Shown here: in pieces, positions 20,610 through 28,850 of the stretch | Position numbering within the stretch: the stretch's first letter is position 1 | Layout of the letters: the number at the start of each line of letters is the position of its first letter | Source: Nonomuraea typhae | GTDB taxonomy: Bacteria; Actinomycetota; Actinomycetes; Streptosporangiales; Streptosporangiaceae | Direction of reading: 5' to 3' | Assembly: GCF_009760925.1 (NCBI RefSeq) | Contig: NZ_VRLV01000029.1 | Coordinates: forward strand, 1 to 35,212 | Length of the DNA stretch: 35,212 nt | The notes under the pieces: generated by a model | Databases searched by the model: none | What the model was told of the DNA's origin: nothing | The model's input: the letters and a program-made list of their open reading frames with translations, nothing else | Program-made: the position numbers and the translations under genes

Positions 20610-22067
20610 GTGACTGCTGATCAGGTTGTGACCGTTGATTGGGATGTGCTGCTGCCGGACTGGGCGCCGGGTTGGTGGGCGCTGGCGGGCGCGGCGGCCA
20701 CGCTGCTGCTGGTCGCCGTTGCGGCCGGGGCGCGTCGGCGGCGGGCCGGTCGGCCGCCGTGGTCGCTGGCCAACGGGCTGACCTGGGTGGCGGCGGTCGG
20801 GTGTGTGGTCGCGGCGGGGGAGGCGGTCTACACGGTGCTGCGCTCGGCGGTGCCGGATCATCCGTGGGTGGCCTGGCTCGGCGTGAGCATCCTGGAGGTG
20901 CCCATGCTGGCCTTCGCGCTGCGCGCCCGGGAAGCCTCGCGGCCGTCCAGCGGCATCTCGCCTGAGCCGTACATCCGGATGACGTGGATGCTGGCGGGTG
21001 GCTCATCGGTGATCGCGGCGCTGGCCTACGCGCCGATGGGGCCGGCGGTCATGGTGCTGCGCGCGATCACTCCCATCATCGGCGCGGCGCTCTGGCACGC
21101 GGCCCTCAAGATCGAGGCCAAGCGGGCCGGGACCGCCCCCGCTCGGCTCACCCGGTGGCGGTGGACGCCGGACCGGATCCTGACGCATCTGGGGCTGCTG
21201 ACGGCCGCCGAGAGCCAGACCGAGGATGCCGAGATCCACATGCGGCTGACCAAGGTGGCCGATGCGGTGATCCGGGGGGCGCGGTCGGCCAGGCGGCACG
21301 CCGAGCGGCCGGGCCGGGTGAGCGGCGCCTGGTACGGCTGGCGCGTGCGGCGGCTGGAGCGGGTGTATCGGGCGGCGGAGCGGGACCTGGACCTGACCCG
21401 GCAGGCGGGCCGGTATCGGCTGCTGGAGGAGATCATCGCCTCACGCAACGCGGCACCGCAGTTGATGTTGCTGGCCGGGGCCCGCCACGCCGATCTCGGG
21501 CTGCCCGAACCGGGGCCAGCGGCCGGGCGAACCCCGGCGGGCGAACATGACGGCTCTGGTGAAGGCGGCCGGGCCGAACATGGCCGCCACCTCGATGGCC
21601 GGTCGACGGCCGGGGGATGGCCGGGCGGCCAGGCGCCGATGTTCGGCAGCGAGGCGAACATGGCGGCCGACCCTGCGGCGGCCGCGTCCGTCCCGATGTC
21701 CGCCTTGATGTCCGGGGGTGCGGCCGGTGCCGGGGCCGGACATGGTCGGCATCTGCACTCGGTCCTGGTCGGCCAGCTCGGCGAGGCGGCCGGGGGCCAG
21801 GCAGGCGCGGCCGGTACGGCGGGGCCGACGGCACCGGTGCCTCCCGTTGCGGGCGTTGAGCAGGGCAAAGACGCTGGGGAAACGGGAAACGGCAGTGAGC
21901 ACGGCGACGATGACCGGCGGGTGGCGGTGGCCCGGCTGCTGGAGGCGGACCCGACCATGACCGGCGCGGCGATCGGCCGGGAGCTGGGCGTCTCGGAGAC
22001 GCACGGCCGCCGCCTGGCGCGCGAGGTTCGGGCGACCCTGTCCACCGGGACGGGCGGCCAGGGGTGA
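20610..22067 (+). CDS. Second DUF2637-type membrane protein with HTH-like C terminus
   Basis: Encodes about 485 residues from the GTG at 20610 (start uncertain; the frame is open from 20526 and no ribosome site is visible). Four hydrophobic helices occupy the first 160 residues (WWALAGAAATLLLVAVAAGA; LTWVAAVGCVVAAGEAVYTVL; LGVSILEVPMLAFAL; LAGGSSVIAALAYAPMG), the DUF2637 pattern shared with the first such protein. Residues about 195-280 are charged helices, 305-430 are low complexity, and the last 50 form an HTH-like domain (ARLLEADPTMTGAAIGREL then ETHGRRLAREV). The low-complexity part is encoded by an ATGTYCG array. It is divergent from parA and could link membrane and plasmid DNA. Confidence 0.75.
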   Translation: MTADQVVTVDWDVLLPDWAPGWWALAGAAATLLLVAVAAGARRRRAGRPPWSLANGLTWVAAVGCVVAAGEAVYTVLRSAVPDHPWVAWLGVSILEVPMLAFALRAREASRPSSGISPEPYIRMTWMLAGGSSVIAALAYAPMGPAVMVLRAITPIIGAALWHAALKIEAKRAGTAPARLTRWRWTPDRILTHLGLLTAAESQTEDAEIHMRLTKVADAVIRGARSARRHAERPGRVSGAWYGWRVRRLERVYRAAERDLDLTRQAGRYRLLEEIIASRNAAPQLMLLAGARHADLGLPEPGPAAGRTPAGEHDGSGEGGRAEHGRHLDGRSTAGGWPGGQAPMFGSEANMAADPAAAASVPMSALMSGGAAGAGAGHGRHLHSVLVGQLGEAAGGQAGAAGTAGPTAPVPPVAGVEQGKDAGETGNGSEHGDDDRRVAVARLLEADPTMTGAAIGRELGVSETHGRRLAREVRATLSTGTGGQG

Positions 22068-22214
22068 TGGCCGGTCGGCCATGTTCGCCCGGGTGGCCGG
22101 GCCTGGCGGGCGGAGGTTCGCCCTCGATGTCCGCCTGGTGTTCGCCCGATGTCCGCCCTGCCATGTTCGGCATGTCCGCCCTGGCGTGACCAGCATGTTC
22201 GGGCCGGATGTTCG
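21541..22214. repeat. ATGTYCG array crossing the gene end into noncoding DNA
   Basis: ATGTTCG or ATGTCCG, on either strand, starts at 21542, 21575, 21639, 21655, 21696, 21708 and 21737 inside the gene, and at 22081, 22127, 22149, 22163, 22172, 22195 and 22208 in the 158-bp gap after its stop: 14 copies. Flanks are usually G or C, with frequent GCC or GGC after. Coding copies are read in more than one frame (Glu-His, Asn-Met, Met-Phe, Met-Ser). Confidence 0.9.
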
Positions 22215-22225
22215 CCTGCAGGCGG

Positions 22226-22816
22226 CTACAGCAGGCGCAGCGTGTCCGCCTCGCCGGCGGCGATGGCCGCGGTGATGGCCAGCTCGACGTCGCGGCCTTC
22301 GGCCCTGGCTGCGCGGATGGCCTCGCGGATGGCCACCGCGCGCCCGGCCGGGCCGCGCACGTCGGCCAGGGGGCCATGGTCGCGGTGGCGGCGGGTGAGG
22401 TAGTCGGCGACGTTGGCGGCGCGCTCGCCGAGCTGCCAGTGCGCCGGGTTCTGGCATGAGGCTTCGTCGCAGGTGTGGCGCACCACGAGTTCCTGACCGG
22501 GGCTGGCCACCAGCGGGCCGTCGTGGGCGGAGAAGAGCTGGTAGCCGAAGACGTGCGCGGTGATCACGCGGGAGGTGCCCCGGGTCTTACTGCCAGCGCG
22601 CAGCTTGCCGTGACCGGTTGAGGAGATTGCCGCCGTCCAGTACCAGCACGCCGATGCGGCGCGCTGGTGGACGTGGGAGCGGTAGCGGGCGACGGTGTCC
22701 AGGTCGGCCAGCAGGATGCGCCACAGCTCGGCGGACACCCCGCGCTGCGGTTCGGGGCGGCCGTCCGGCGCCGCGATGCCGAGCTCGAGTTCGCCCTGGG
22801 CGGGGTCGTCGTCCAT
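22226..22816 (-). CDS. HNH-type endonuclease-like protein
   Basis: Encodes 196 residues. The C-terminal half has the HNH_3-type signature RHTCDEASCQNPAHWQLG followed by ERAANVADYL, where the histidines and Asn-Pro-His form the catalytic and metal site; the N-terminal half contains CWYWTAAISSTGHGKLR, typical of the same subfamily. Such proteins include homing-type nucleases and phage or plasmid accessory nucleases; with no intron here, a role in DNA processing or exclusion is possible but unproven. The ATG overlaps the preceding stop (TGATG). It is convergent with the second DUF2637 gene across the ATGTYCG array. Confidence 0.75.
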   Translation of the reverse strand: MDDDPAQGELELGIAAPDGRPEPQRGVSAELWRILLADLDTVARYRSHVHQRAASACWYWTAAISSTGHGKLRAGSKTRGTSRVITAHVFGYQLFSAHDGPLVASPGQELVVRHTCDEASCQNPAHWQLGERAANVADYLTRRHRDHGPLADVRGPAGRAVAIREAIRAARAEGRDVELAITAAIAAGEADTLRLL

Positions 22817-23442
22817 CAGCGGCCGCCGTCGTAGCGGAAGCGCTCGACGGGAGAGCCGAGCGCCCACATCGCGTTCGTGCGGGTGACCAGCGTCTTGTAG
22901 GCGGCCTCCTCCTCCACGGTGAACACGACGTCGTCGGCGGGGCCGGCCAGGGCCAGGCGCTCGCGCAGCAGTTCGCCCTCGGGGCTGTCGGCCAGGTCCA
23001 GCAGCCCGGCGAGTTGAGCGGTGCGCATCACCAGCTCGCCGGCGGGCATCTGGGCGCGGCCGTTCTCCAGGCCGTCGCGGACGACGTCGGGCGCGTGCGG
23101 GTCGCCGAGCAACCGGGCGAGCTCGGCGAGGGCGACCACGTCGGCGGGGTCGACGTCGACCAGGCGCACGGGCAGGTACTCGTATCGGCCGTCACTGGCG
23201 AGCTGGCGGCCGGTCAGCCCGGCCTGGACGGCCTTCTGGCCTTGGGTGGGCGCGACAGCGTCCCAGAGGCGATGCAGGACGGCCAGGGCCTGGCGGCCGG
23301 ACAGCGGGGCGGGCAGCTCGCCGGGCTCGATCTCGCCGTGCTCCTCCCAGACCGCGAAGGTCAGCAGCAGCTCCTCCAGCTCGTTCATGGCGTGGGTGAT
23401 CTCATCGTCCAGGTCGGGCACCAGCACCGTACGCGTAGTCAT
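22816..23442 (-). CDS. Hypothetical acidic helical protein
   Basis: Encodes 208 residues, not recognised. It is acidic and almost entirely helical (ITHAMNELEELLLTFAVWEE; PLSGRQALAVLHRLWDAV; DPADVVALAELARLLGD). No membrane or metal motif. The ATG at 23442 overlaps the stop of the HTH gene (ATGA) and has GAAGGAGG before it. It is the middle gene of a three-gene operon with the HTH protein and the HNH protein, so it may be their partner or regulator. Confidence 0.6.
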   Translation of the reverse strand: MTTRTVLVPDLDDEITHAMNELEELLLTFAVWEEHGEIEPGELPAPLSGRQALAVLHRLWDAVAPTQGQKAVQAGLTGRQLASDGRYEYLPVRLVDVDPADVVALAELARLLGDPHAPDVVRDGLENGRAQMPAGELVMRTAQLAGLLDLADSPEGELLRERLALAGPADDVVFTVEEEAAYKTLVTRTNAMWALGSPVERFRYDGGR

Positions 23443-24365
23443 CGCTCTCCCTCCTTCGTCTCGGGGGTTCCGATCCAGACCTCGCAGTGGGCGCACCAGT
23501 CGCGGGCGCTGGCCAGGTCGGGGAAGGTCCGATACGGCCCGTAGATCTCGTGAGGGTAGCGCCGCTCATGCTCGGCGACGTGCTCGGCGGGGCTCTGGGT
23601 GGCAGCGATCTTTCGCAGGTGGGCGTCCTGGGCGCGGTAGTCGGTGGCGCGCTTGCGGGCCTCGCTCGCGCGCTTGCGGGCCCCGCGCGAGGCGGTGCCG
23701 CCCTCGGCGGCGACCCGGTCCCACAGCACGGCCTCGCGCTCGTGGACGTCGGCCAGCAGGTGCGGCGGCGGGCCGATGAACTCATCGCGGATGGCGGCGG
23801 TGCGGTTGGTCAGCGTCATCAGCTCGGTCAGCGGGTCCATGCGGACCATGCCGCCTGAGACCGGGCGGTCGTCGACGTGTCCAGGGGCGGTGCGGCCGTC
23901 GGCGGCCGCGTGCGCCAGGGCCCAGGCGTCCAGGTCGGCGGCGGTCTCTTCCGGCCGCGCGGTTCCGGCGGGCATGCGGTTGAAGACGTGGGTCTCCAGG
24001 CTGCCGGTGATGCCGTACATCTGGTCGACCACCTCGGGGCGCCGGATGGCCGCGTCCCATTCCTCGGAGGCTTCGCGGAACTTGGCGTGCGCGGACTGCT
24101 TGGTGATGTCCAGGGCGGCGCCGATGTCCTCCCACGAGCCGCCGGCGGCGCGCTGGGCGATGACCGCGCGCACCAGCAGCTCCTGGGCGCGGGCCACGCA
24201 TCGGGCGGCGTCCTCCACCACCTCGTACGGGCGGCCGGGGTAGATCGCGACGAACCCCGCCGCGAAGTCGGCCAGCTCGCGGGCGGTGGCGGCCAGCGCC
24301 AACTTGGCCAGGGACTCCTCGGTGAAGGGTGCGTCGTCCGGGGTCTGCTTCATCGTGTCGCTCAT
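23439..24365 (-). CDS. HTH protein, first gene of the HNH operon
   Basis: Encodes 308 residues. An HTH lies at about residues 60-95 (LLVRAVIAQRAAGGSWEDIGAALDITKQSAHAKF), of the sigma-region-4 or transposase-like type found in many actinomycete plasmid proteins. The middle is variable. A later helical segment is very basic (ASRGARKRASEARKRATDYRAQDAHLRKI) and the end has WCAHCEVW. It starts at an ATG preceded by AGGAGG and a clear promoter with an overlapping palindrome, so it may regulate itself. The target genes are unknown. Confidence 0.65.
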   Translation of the reverse strand: MSDTMKQTPDDAPFTEESLAKLALAATARELADFAAGFVAIYPGRPYEVVEDAARCVARAQELLVRAVIAQRAAGGSWEDIGAALDITKQSAHAKFREASEEWDAAIRRPEVVDQMYGITGSLETHVFNRMPAGTARPEETAADLDAWALAHAAADGRTAPGHVDDRPVSGGMVRMDPLTELMTLTNRTAAIRDEFIGPPPHLLADVHEREAVLWDRVAAEGGTASRGARKRASEARKRATDYRAQDAHLRKIAATQSPAEHVAEHERRYPHEIYGPYRTFPDLASARDWCAHCEVWIGTPETKEGER

Positions 24366-24383
24366 GCAACACCTCCTGAAGTC

Positions 24384-24414
24384 AGGATAAAGCTGACATT
24401 AGCGTTTGTCAGCT
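24384..24414 (-). promoter_or_regulatory. Promoter with overlapping operator for the HTH-HNH operon
   Basis: On the minus strand, -35 CTGACA (24407-24412) and -10 TATCCT (24384-24389) are 17 bp apart. The palindrome AGCTGACA (24391-24398), 8 bases, TGTCAGCT (24407-24414) fills the spacer and covers the -35. A repressor bound here would block the polymerase. The first gene starts at 24365 with AGGAGG before it. The rest of the 149-bp gap (24415-24514) holds one inverted GTGTTACG site. Confidence 0.8.
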
Positions 24415-24514
24415 AGAGACTGACAACAGGCGCGTAACACGTCGGTGTGAGGCACGTGTGCTGGCCATAGCACGGCGGAAGCACAGTGGGAGTACAACGT
24501 GCGCACCCGGGTGC

Positions 24515-24823
24515 TCAGCGGCCGCCGTAGGTGTGGCTGGGGGCCGGGTGGTGCTCGCGCAGGGCGGCGGCCAGTCCGGCGATGGCGGCGGCCAGGGCCA
24601 GCGTCGCCTCGGTGCGGGCGAGGTCGGCCAGCACGCGCGGGTCGACCTCGGGGCCGACGTCGTGGCCGGTGGGGCGGCCGGGCTGGTCGTGGGTTTCGTC
24701 GTGGTGGCCAGCAACTGCCGGCGCGCGACGATTCCCCCCGGTCTCGGCATCGGCGGCCGCGCGGGCCTGCTGGGCGTAGCCGGTGGCCTGGCCCGCGTGG
24801 TGGGCGTGGGCGGGAGAGATCAT
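24515..24823 (-). CDS. Hypothetical small His-rich protein
   Basis: Encodes 102 residues. His/Ala-rich start (AHAHHAGQATGYAQQARAA), Gly/His/Asp middle (GHHDETHDQPGRPTGHD), then one amphipathic to hydrophobic helix (ADLARTEATLALAAAIAGLAAALREH). The ATG overlaps the stop of the small membrane protein (ATGA). Not recognised. The His clusters could bind metal. Confidence 0.5.
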   Translation of the reverse strand: MISPAHAHHAGQATGYAQQARAAADAETGGNRRAPAVAGHHDETHDQPGRPTGHDVGPEVDPRVLADLARTEATLALAAAIAGLAAALREHHPAPSHTYGGR

Positions 24824-25014
24824 CGGATGGCCGTCCAGCGGATCAGGGCCAGCGCCACCAGCGCCAGGACGGCGAGCATGGCCAGGCGGGAGAGGAAGCG
24901 GTTGCGGTGCCAGGCGCGCACGACCCGGCCTTCGAGGGAGCGATCGGCCAGGGCGAAGCGGATCAGCAGCCAGAAGCCACCGATGATGATGGCCAGGGTG
25001 AGCAGGGCTTTCAC
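24820..25014 (-). CDS. Small two-pass membrane protein
   Basis: Encodes 64 residues from a GTG preceded by AAAGG. Two hydrophobic helices (residues 3-22 and 44-60) flank a basic loop (RSLEGRVVRAWHRNRF). It sits 212 bp after the larger anchored protein gene and overlaps the next gene by ATGA. The gap 25015-25226 holds no gene that I can support. Function unknown; a Spd-like or holin-like role cannot be told apart from the sequence. Confidence 0.6.
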   Translation of the reverse strand: MKALLTLAIIIGGFWLLIRFALADRSLEGRVVRAWHRNRFLSRLAMLAVLALVALALIRWTAIR

Positions 25015-25226
25015 ACGGGGCCTTTCTCGCGGGGGACCTTCGGGAGGTGCGGCCTTGCGTGGTGCGGCGGGTCAGGGGCGTGCTCGGGGCGGGTGTGCCG
25101 TCCGCCTTGGTCGGCGGGAGGTGGCGCGCCCGGTGGGCGGACGGTGCGCCCGCGGCGCGGGGGGTCTGGGGGGCCGCGAGGCCACCCGGGTCCAGGTCTC
25201 CAGTCCCTGGGCTGGCGGGTGTCGGT

Positions 25227-26171
25227 TCAGCCGTACATCTGGTGGCAGGCGCGGTTGCGCAGGGCGAACTCGGGTTTGCTCGGGGGGAAGAGCTCATCGC
25301 ACTTCTGGCCGACCAGGCTGGTGGAGGTGCCGCCGTTGCCGCCCGTGCCGGTCGTGGTCTTCTTCGGCTTGGGCTTGTTCTCGGTGCCGCTGCCGCCGCT
25401 GTCGCGCTGGCCGCCCTGGTCGTCGTCGCGGGTGCTGGCGGGCCGGTCGGGGTCGACGGCCAGGCGCCCGTCGTCCTCGGCGTCCTGGCGGCCTTCACCG
25501 CGGCCGCTGTCGCGGGTCCGGCTGGGCGTGAGCGTGGGGCTGGTCGACGGGCTCGGCGAGGCGGTCGGACTGAACGGGGTGAAGATCGGCGCGGGGGAGG
25601 CGTGGCCGTCGTCCGGGTCCTCGCGAACGGACTCGTAGGTGAGCGTGGGGGTGGGCGTGGCGATCGCGGCTTGCTCGCTGCCGCCCCAGGGGATGGATGC
25701 GGCGGCCACGCCGAGAATCAGCGCCACCGCGCCGCCCACGACGGCGTAGGGGCGCCAGTCGCGGGTTTCGGGCTCGCCGTAGTACGGCGTGGCCACCGGG
25801 GCCTGCTGGACGTCCCAGGACCGCCAGGAGTTGACCGGGGTCGGCGGGATGACGACCGTCTCGCCCTGGTCTTCCGCTCCGTCGTCCTGGTCGTGCCAGC
25901 CGCCCGTGCCCTGCCCGGCGTCGGCCGTCTCGGTGGCCATCTGGGCGGTCTCGGTGGCGGGGTCGTCCTGCTGGGTCCACAGGTCGTAGTCGGCGGCGTC
26001 CGGGTCGACGCTGAGCGGGCCGCCGGGGTCGACGGCGGCCGGTGGCGGGGCGTAGTCGACCGGGTCGGGCTCGATGGGGTAGCCGCCGCCGACGTCGGCG
26101 AAACCGAGCGGGCCGTCGTACCCGGCGTAGGGGCGGCCAGGCAGTTCAGGGGCGTCACCGTCGTCCCGCAT
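25227..26171 (-). CDS. Single-pass membrane protein with Pro/Thr-rich exterior
   Basis: Encodes 314 residues. The first 140 are acidic, Pro/Asp-rich and probably cytosolic; one hydrophobic helix follows (YAVVGGAVALILGVAAASIP, about 142-165). Beyond it comes a Ser/Thr/Pro linker and a C-terminal segment with two cysteines (KCDELFPPSKPEF ... NRACHQ) that may form a disulfide outside the membrane. The ATG at 26171 has GGGAGGGAA upstream, so the longer frame to 26222 is not used. Divergent from the coupling protein gene; it may belong to the cell-envelope part of transfer or exclusion. Confidence 0.6.
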   Translation of the reverse strand: MRDDGDAPELPGRPYAGYDGPLGFADVGGGYPIEPDPVDYAPPPAAVDPGGPLSVDPDAADYDLWTQQDDPATETAQMATETADAGQGTGGWHDQDDGAEDQGETVVIPPTPVNSWRSWDVQQAPVATPYYGEPETRDWRPYAVVGGAVALILGVAAASIPWGGSEQAAIATPTPTLTYESVREDPDDGHASPAPIFTPFSPTASPSPSTSPTLTPSRTRDSGRGEGRQDAEDDGRLAVDPDRPASTRDDDQGGQRDSGGSGTENKPKPKKTTTGTGGNGGTSTSLVGQKCDELFPPSKPEFALRNRACHQMYG

Positions 26172-26263
26172 CCTGCGTTCCCTCCCAATAATCGCAGTTA
26201 CTGAGTGTGTGCAGTGTGTCACGGTAGTGCCGGGTCGACGGTGCGATCTTCTGGTGGAGGGCA

Positions 26264-28084
26264 GTGAGGGTGACGGCGGGCGAGGTGGACGGCTGGGAGC
26301 TACTGCGGTCCTACGGCGGGTGGATCGCCCTGGTGGTCGTGGTGTTGCTGCTGGCCTCGGTGACGGTGCATCGGCTACGTGATCCGCACCTGCGGCGCGG
26401 GCTGGCGCTGTGGTGGCGGCTGCGCTGGCGGCTGTATCCCGGCCCCGGGTTCGCCAAGCGGCTGGAGCTGTGGCGGCACTACGGCCGCCCGGCCTGCCAG
26501 CAGATCGCGTTGCGCGCCAGGCCCTCGCTGGGCGGCCGCTGGGATCGGGCCCGACTGCATCACCGGGAGATCGCCGTCTTCCTCGGCTGGGCGCAGGGCT
26601 GGCTGTGGCGGTTCCGCTGCTATGCCACGCTGGAGGACATCGTGCTGGTGCTCGCGCCGCACAAAGAGGGCAAGAGCGCGTGGCTGGCGGGCCGCATCCT
26701 GGACGCGCCCGGCGCCGTGGTGGCCACCTCGATCCGCACCGACCTGGTGGAGGCCACCGCAGGCCTTCGCTCCCGGCGGGGCCGGGTGCACGTGTTCAAC
26801 CCTGAAGGGGTGGGCGACTTCGCCACGACGGTGCGCTGGTCGCCGGTCGACGGCTGCGAGAACCAGACCACCGCGATCCGCCGGGCCGCGCACCTGGTCG
26901 CGGCCGCCGACTCCGGCGGCGTCTCCGATCAGGGGTTTTGGACCAACCAGGCGGCCATGGTGCTGGCCGCGCTGCTGCATGCCGCCGCCCTGGCCCGCCT
27001 GTCGCTGGCTGAGGTCTACGCCTGGATCGTCACCGACGACCCGACCCCGGTGAAGATTTTGCAGGTACGGCGGCCTGGCCTGTCCACCGAGCGGGCCGCC
27101 GCGATCGTGGGCCGCTACCTGGCCTCGCACTCGCGCACGCGCGACTCCATCGCGATGACGCTGCGCCAGGTGCTGCGCTGCATGGAGGACCCGGCCACGG
27201 CCTGGACGGTCTGTCCGGACCCCGGCGAGGGGCTGAACATGCGGCGCTTCCTGACCGAGCGGGGCACGCTGTACCTGGTGGCCGGCGAGGGGGAGCACAC
27301 CGCCACCCCGCCGCTGTTCGCCGCCCTGGTCGCCGAGCTCCACCACGAGGCGCACCTGGTCGGCTCGCGCCTGCCGTACGGCCGCCTGGACCCGCCGGTG
27401 ACCTTCGCCCTGGATGAGGCGCCCAACATCTGCCCGGTGCCGCTGAACTCGTGGCTGTCGACGGCCGCCGGGTCCGGCATGGTGTTCATCGTCGCCGCCC
27501 AGTCCTTCTCTCAGATCGAGGACCGGTGGGGAGCGCGGGGCGCGAAAACCATCTGGAACAGCAGCAAGGCGAAGCTGTTCTTCGGCGGCACCTCCGACCC
27601 CGAGGACCTGGAGCGCGTCTCGCAGTTGTGCGGGGAGATCACGCTGCCGATGTGGGAGGAGTCGCGCGACGCGCGCGGCGATCGGATGCGGACCAAGCGC
27701 TGGGAGACGGTGCGGGTGCTGCCCACCGAACAGGCGCGGATGCTGCCCACCTGGCGGGCGGTGGCCGTGCGCCGCAACGTCCGGCCGACCATCGTCCGGG
27801 TGGAACGGGTCTGGGCGCGGGCCGACGTCAAACGCTGGAATCGGGCCGGGGCCGCCATCCCGCTGCCCCGGTTGGAGCACGGCCAGCTCGCCCTCGACGG
27901 CGGCCTGGGCGCCGAACTGCGCGAGCCGTACGCCGATGAGCTGGCCTCCCGGCGAAGTGCTCGCGCCACCCTCGATGAGCCGCGTCCGCGACCGGGTCGT
28001 CCCTGGGACATCGCCCGCCGCGATGACGACCCGGATGATGACGCCGCCGGTCAGGTTCCGGCCTCGCCCGGCGGTGAGGCGTGA
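26264..28084 (+). CDS. VirD4/TraG-type coupling ATPase
   Basis: Encodes 606 residues. One membrane helix at about 19-36, then Walker A in LVLAPHKEGKSAWL (about 131-139), a segment GFWTNQAAMVLAALLHAAAL characteristic of VirD4/TraG proteins, Walker B FALDEAPN near 383-390, and FIVAAQSFSQIEDRWG and IWNSSKAKLFFGG further on. T4SS coupling proteins bring relaxase-bound single strands to the channel. Only one N-terminal helix is seen. GTG at 26264 is used; a GTG at 26270 has better spacing from GGAGG and may be the true start. It is divergent from the single-pass membrane protein and translationally coupled to the next gene. Confidence 0.85.
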   Translation: MRVTAGEVDGWELLRSYGGWIALVVVVLLLASVTVHRLRDPHLRRGLALWWRLRWRLYPGPGFAKRLELWRHYGRPACQQIALRARPSLGGRWDRARLHHREIAVFLGWAQGWLWRFRCYATLEDIVLVLAPHKEGKSAWLAGRILDAPGAVVATSIRTDLVEATAGLRSRRGRVHVFNPEGVGDFATTVRWSPVDGCENQTTAIRRAAHLVAAADSGGVSDQGFWTNQAAMVLAALLHAAALARLSLAEVYAWIVTDDPTPVKILQVRRPGLSTERAAAIVGRYLASHSRTRDSIAMTLRQVLRCMEDPATAWTVCPDPGEGLNMRRFLTERGTLYLVAGEGEHTATPPLFAALVAELHHEAHLVGSRLPYGRLDPPVTFALDEAPNICPVPLNSWLSTAAGSGMVFIVAAQSFSQIEDRWGARGAKTIWNSSKAKLFFGGTSDPEDLERVSQLCGEITLPMWEESRDARGDRMRTKRWETVRVLPTEQARMLPTWRAVAVRRNVRPTIVRVERVWARADVKRWNRAGAAIPLPRLEHGQLALDGGLGAELREPYADELASRRSARATLDEPRPRPGRPWDIARRDDDPDDDAAGQVPASPGGEA

Positions 28085-28632
28085 GCGCGCCCGGCGACGG
28101 CGCCGGCGGGGCGGTCGACGTGGCGAACGGCGAGGTGCTCGCCGAGCTGGCCGTGCAGGTGGAGCGGCTGGCGTCCGCCGTCGCCGAGCTGCAGGGCGAA
28201 CGCGGCCGCCGTGGCGGCGGCCGCGGTGGTGGTGCTGGGGAGAGCGAGCCGCCGCGTCCGTGGTGCTGGCTGCGGATGGATCACGCCGCCAAGGCCGACC
28301 ACCTGGCGGAGCTGGCCGACTGGGTGCGCGAGGTGTTGTTCGCCTGGCCTGAGGCGCAACGGGCGTTCCTGCCGTGCTGGACGCGGCACTGGGACGTGAT
28401 CGAGGAACTGTCGGCCCTGTACGGCGCGTGGAAGACGGCCTACCTGTGGGAGGGGGCCAGCTCGCGCGACGCCAGCGAGTACCTGGACCGCTGGCTGCCT
28501 GGGGCCATCGCCCGCGCTTCGGTACGGCTGCGCCCATGCGCCCAAAGTCACCACCCCGACGGGGAACGCCGCGACGACGCCAAGCTGGTCGACCGCAGCC
28601 TGACGGACCTGCGGCGGCTGGCCCGGCGCTGA
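28081..28632 (+). CDS. Conserved partner of the coupling ATPase
   Basis: Encodes 183 residues. A short helical N terminus (VLAELAVQVERLASAVAELQGE) is followed by an Arg/Gly linker and a conserved core: PPRPWCWLRMD, WVREVLFAWPEAQ, LPCWTRHWDVIEELSALYGAW and AYLWEGASSRDASEYLDRWLPG. Similar proteins are widespread next to TraG-like genes in actinomycetes in my recollection, without assigned function. The GTG overlaps the coupling-protein stop (GTGA), so it is very likely in the same complex or operon. A strong stem-loop follows 39 bp later. Confidence 0.7.
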   Translation: MSAPGDGAGGAVDVANGEVLAELAVQVERLASAVAELQGERGRRGGGRGGGAGESEPPRPWCWLRMDHAAKADHLAELADWVREVLFAWPEAQRAFLPCWTRHWDVIEELSALYGAWKTAYLWEGASSRDASEYLDRWLPGAIARASVRLRPCAQSHHPDGERRDDAKLVDRSLTDLRRLARR

Positions 28633-28671
28633 CCACTACCAGGGCCTCATCACTTCGGTAGTGTGTTCGAT

Positions 28672-28708
28672 AAGGGGTCCGCGCGTGGGGAAGCGTCGCG
28701 GACCCCTT
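28672..28708 (+). terminator. Stem-loop terminator after the coupling-protein operon
   Basis: AAGGGGTCCGCG (28672-28683) and CGCGGACCCCTT (28697-28708) form a perfect 12-bp stem with a 13-base loop, 39 bp beyond the stop at 28632. No U-tract follows. Confidence 0.65.
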
Positions 28709-28715
28709 CGCGTAG

Positions 28716-28850
28716 GCGCGGGACGACCTCCTCAACCGGCACCTGCCGCCCGCCGACGCCGAGCGCATCGCCAGCGCCCAGCTCGACAGTGAGATCGAGG
28801 TAGAGCGGGCTCCCGAAGTGACCGCCTGGTGCCGCCCGCCCCCGACCCGG
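28716..28850 (+). pseudogene. Possible remnant of a coding gene
   Basis: Without a start codon, this plus-strand frame reads DDLLNRHLPPADAERIA, then AQLDSEIEVERAPEVTAWCR. The amino-acid mix and high GC at third positions look like real protein rather than noise, but an in-frame TAG stands just before it and the frame becomes unprotein-like at the end. It may be the remains of a gene lost by deletion between the terminator and the inverted-repeat cluster. Confidence 0.25.

Noticed and set aside
25015..25226. Gene in the 212-bp gap between two membrane-protein genes
   Set aside because: The open frames there are Pro/Arg-rich without start signals; I see no gene or clear structure.
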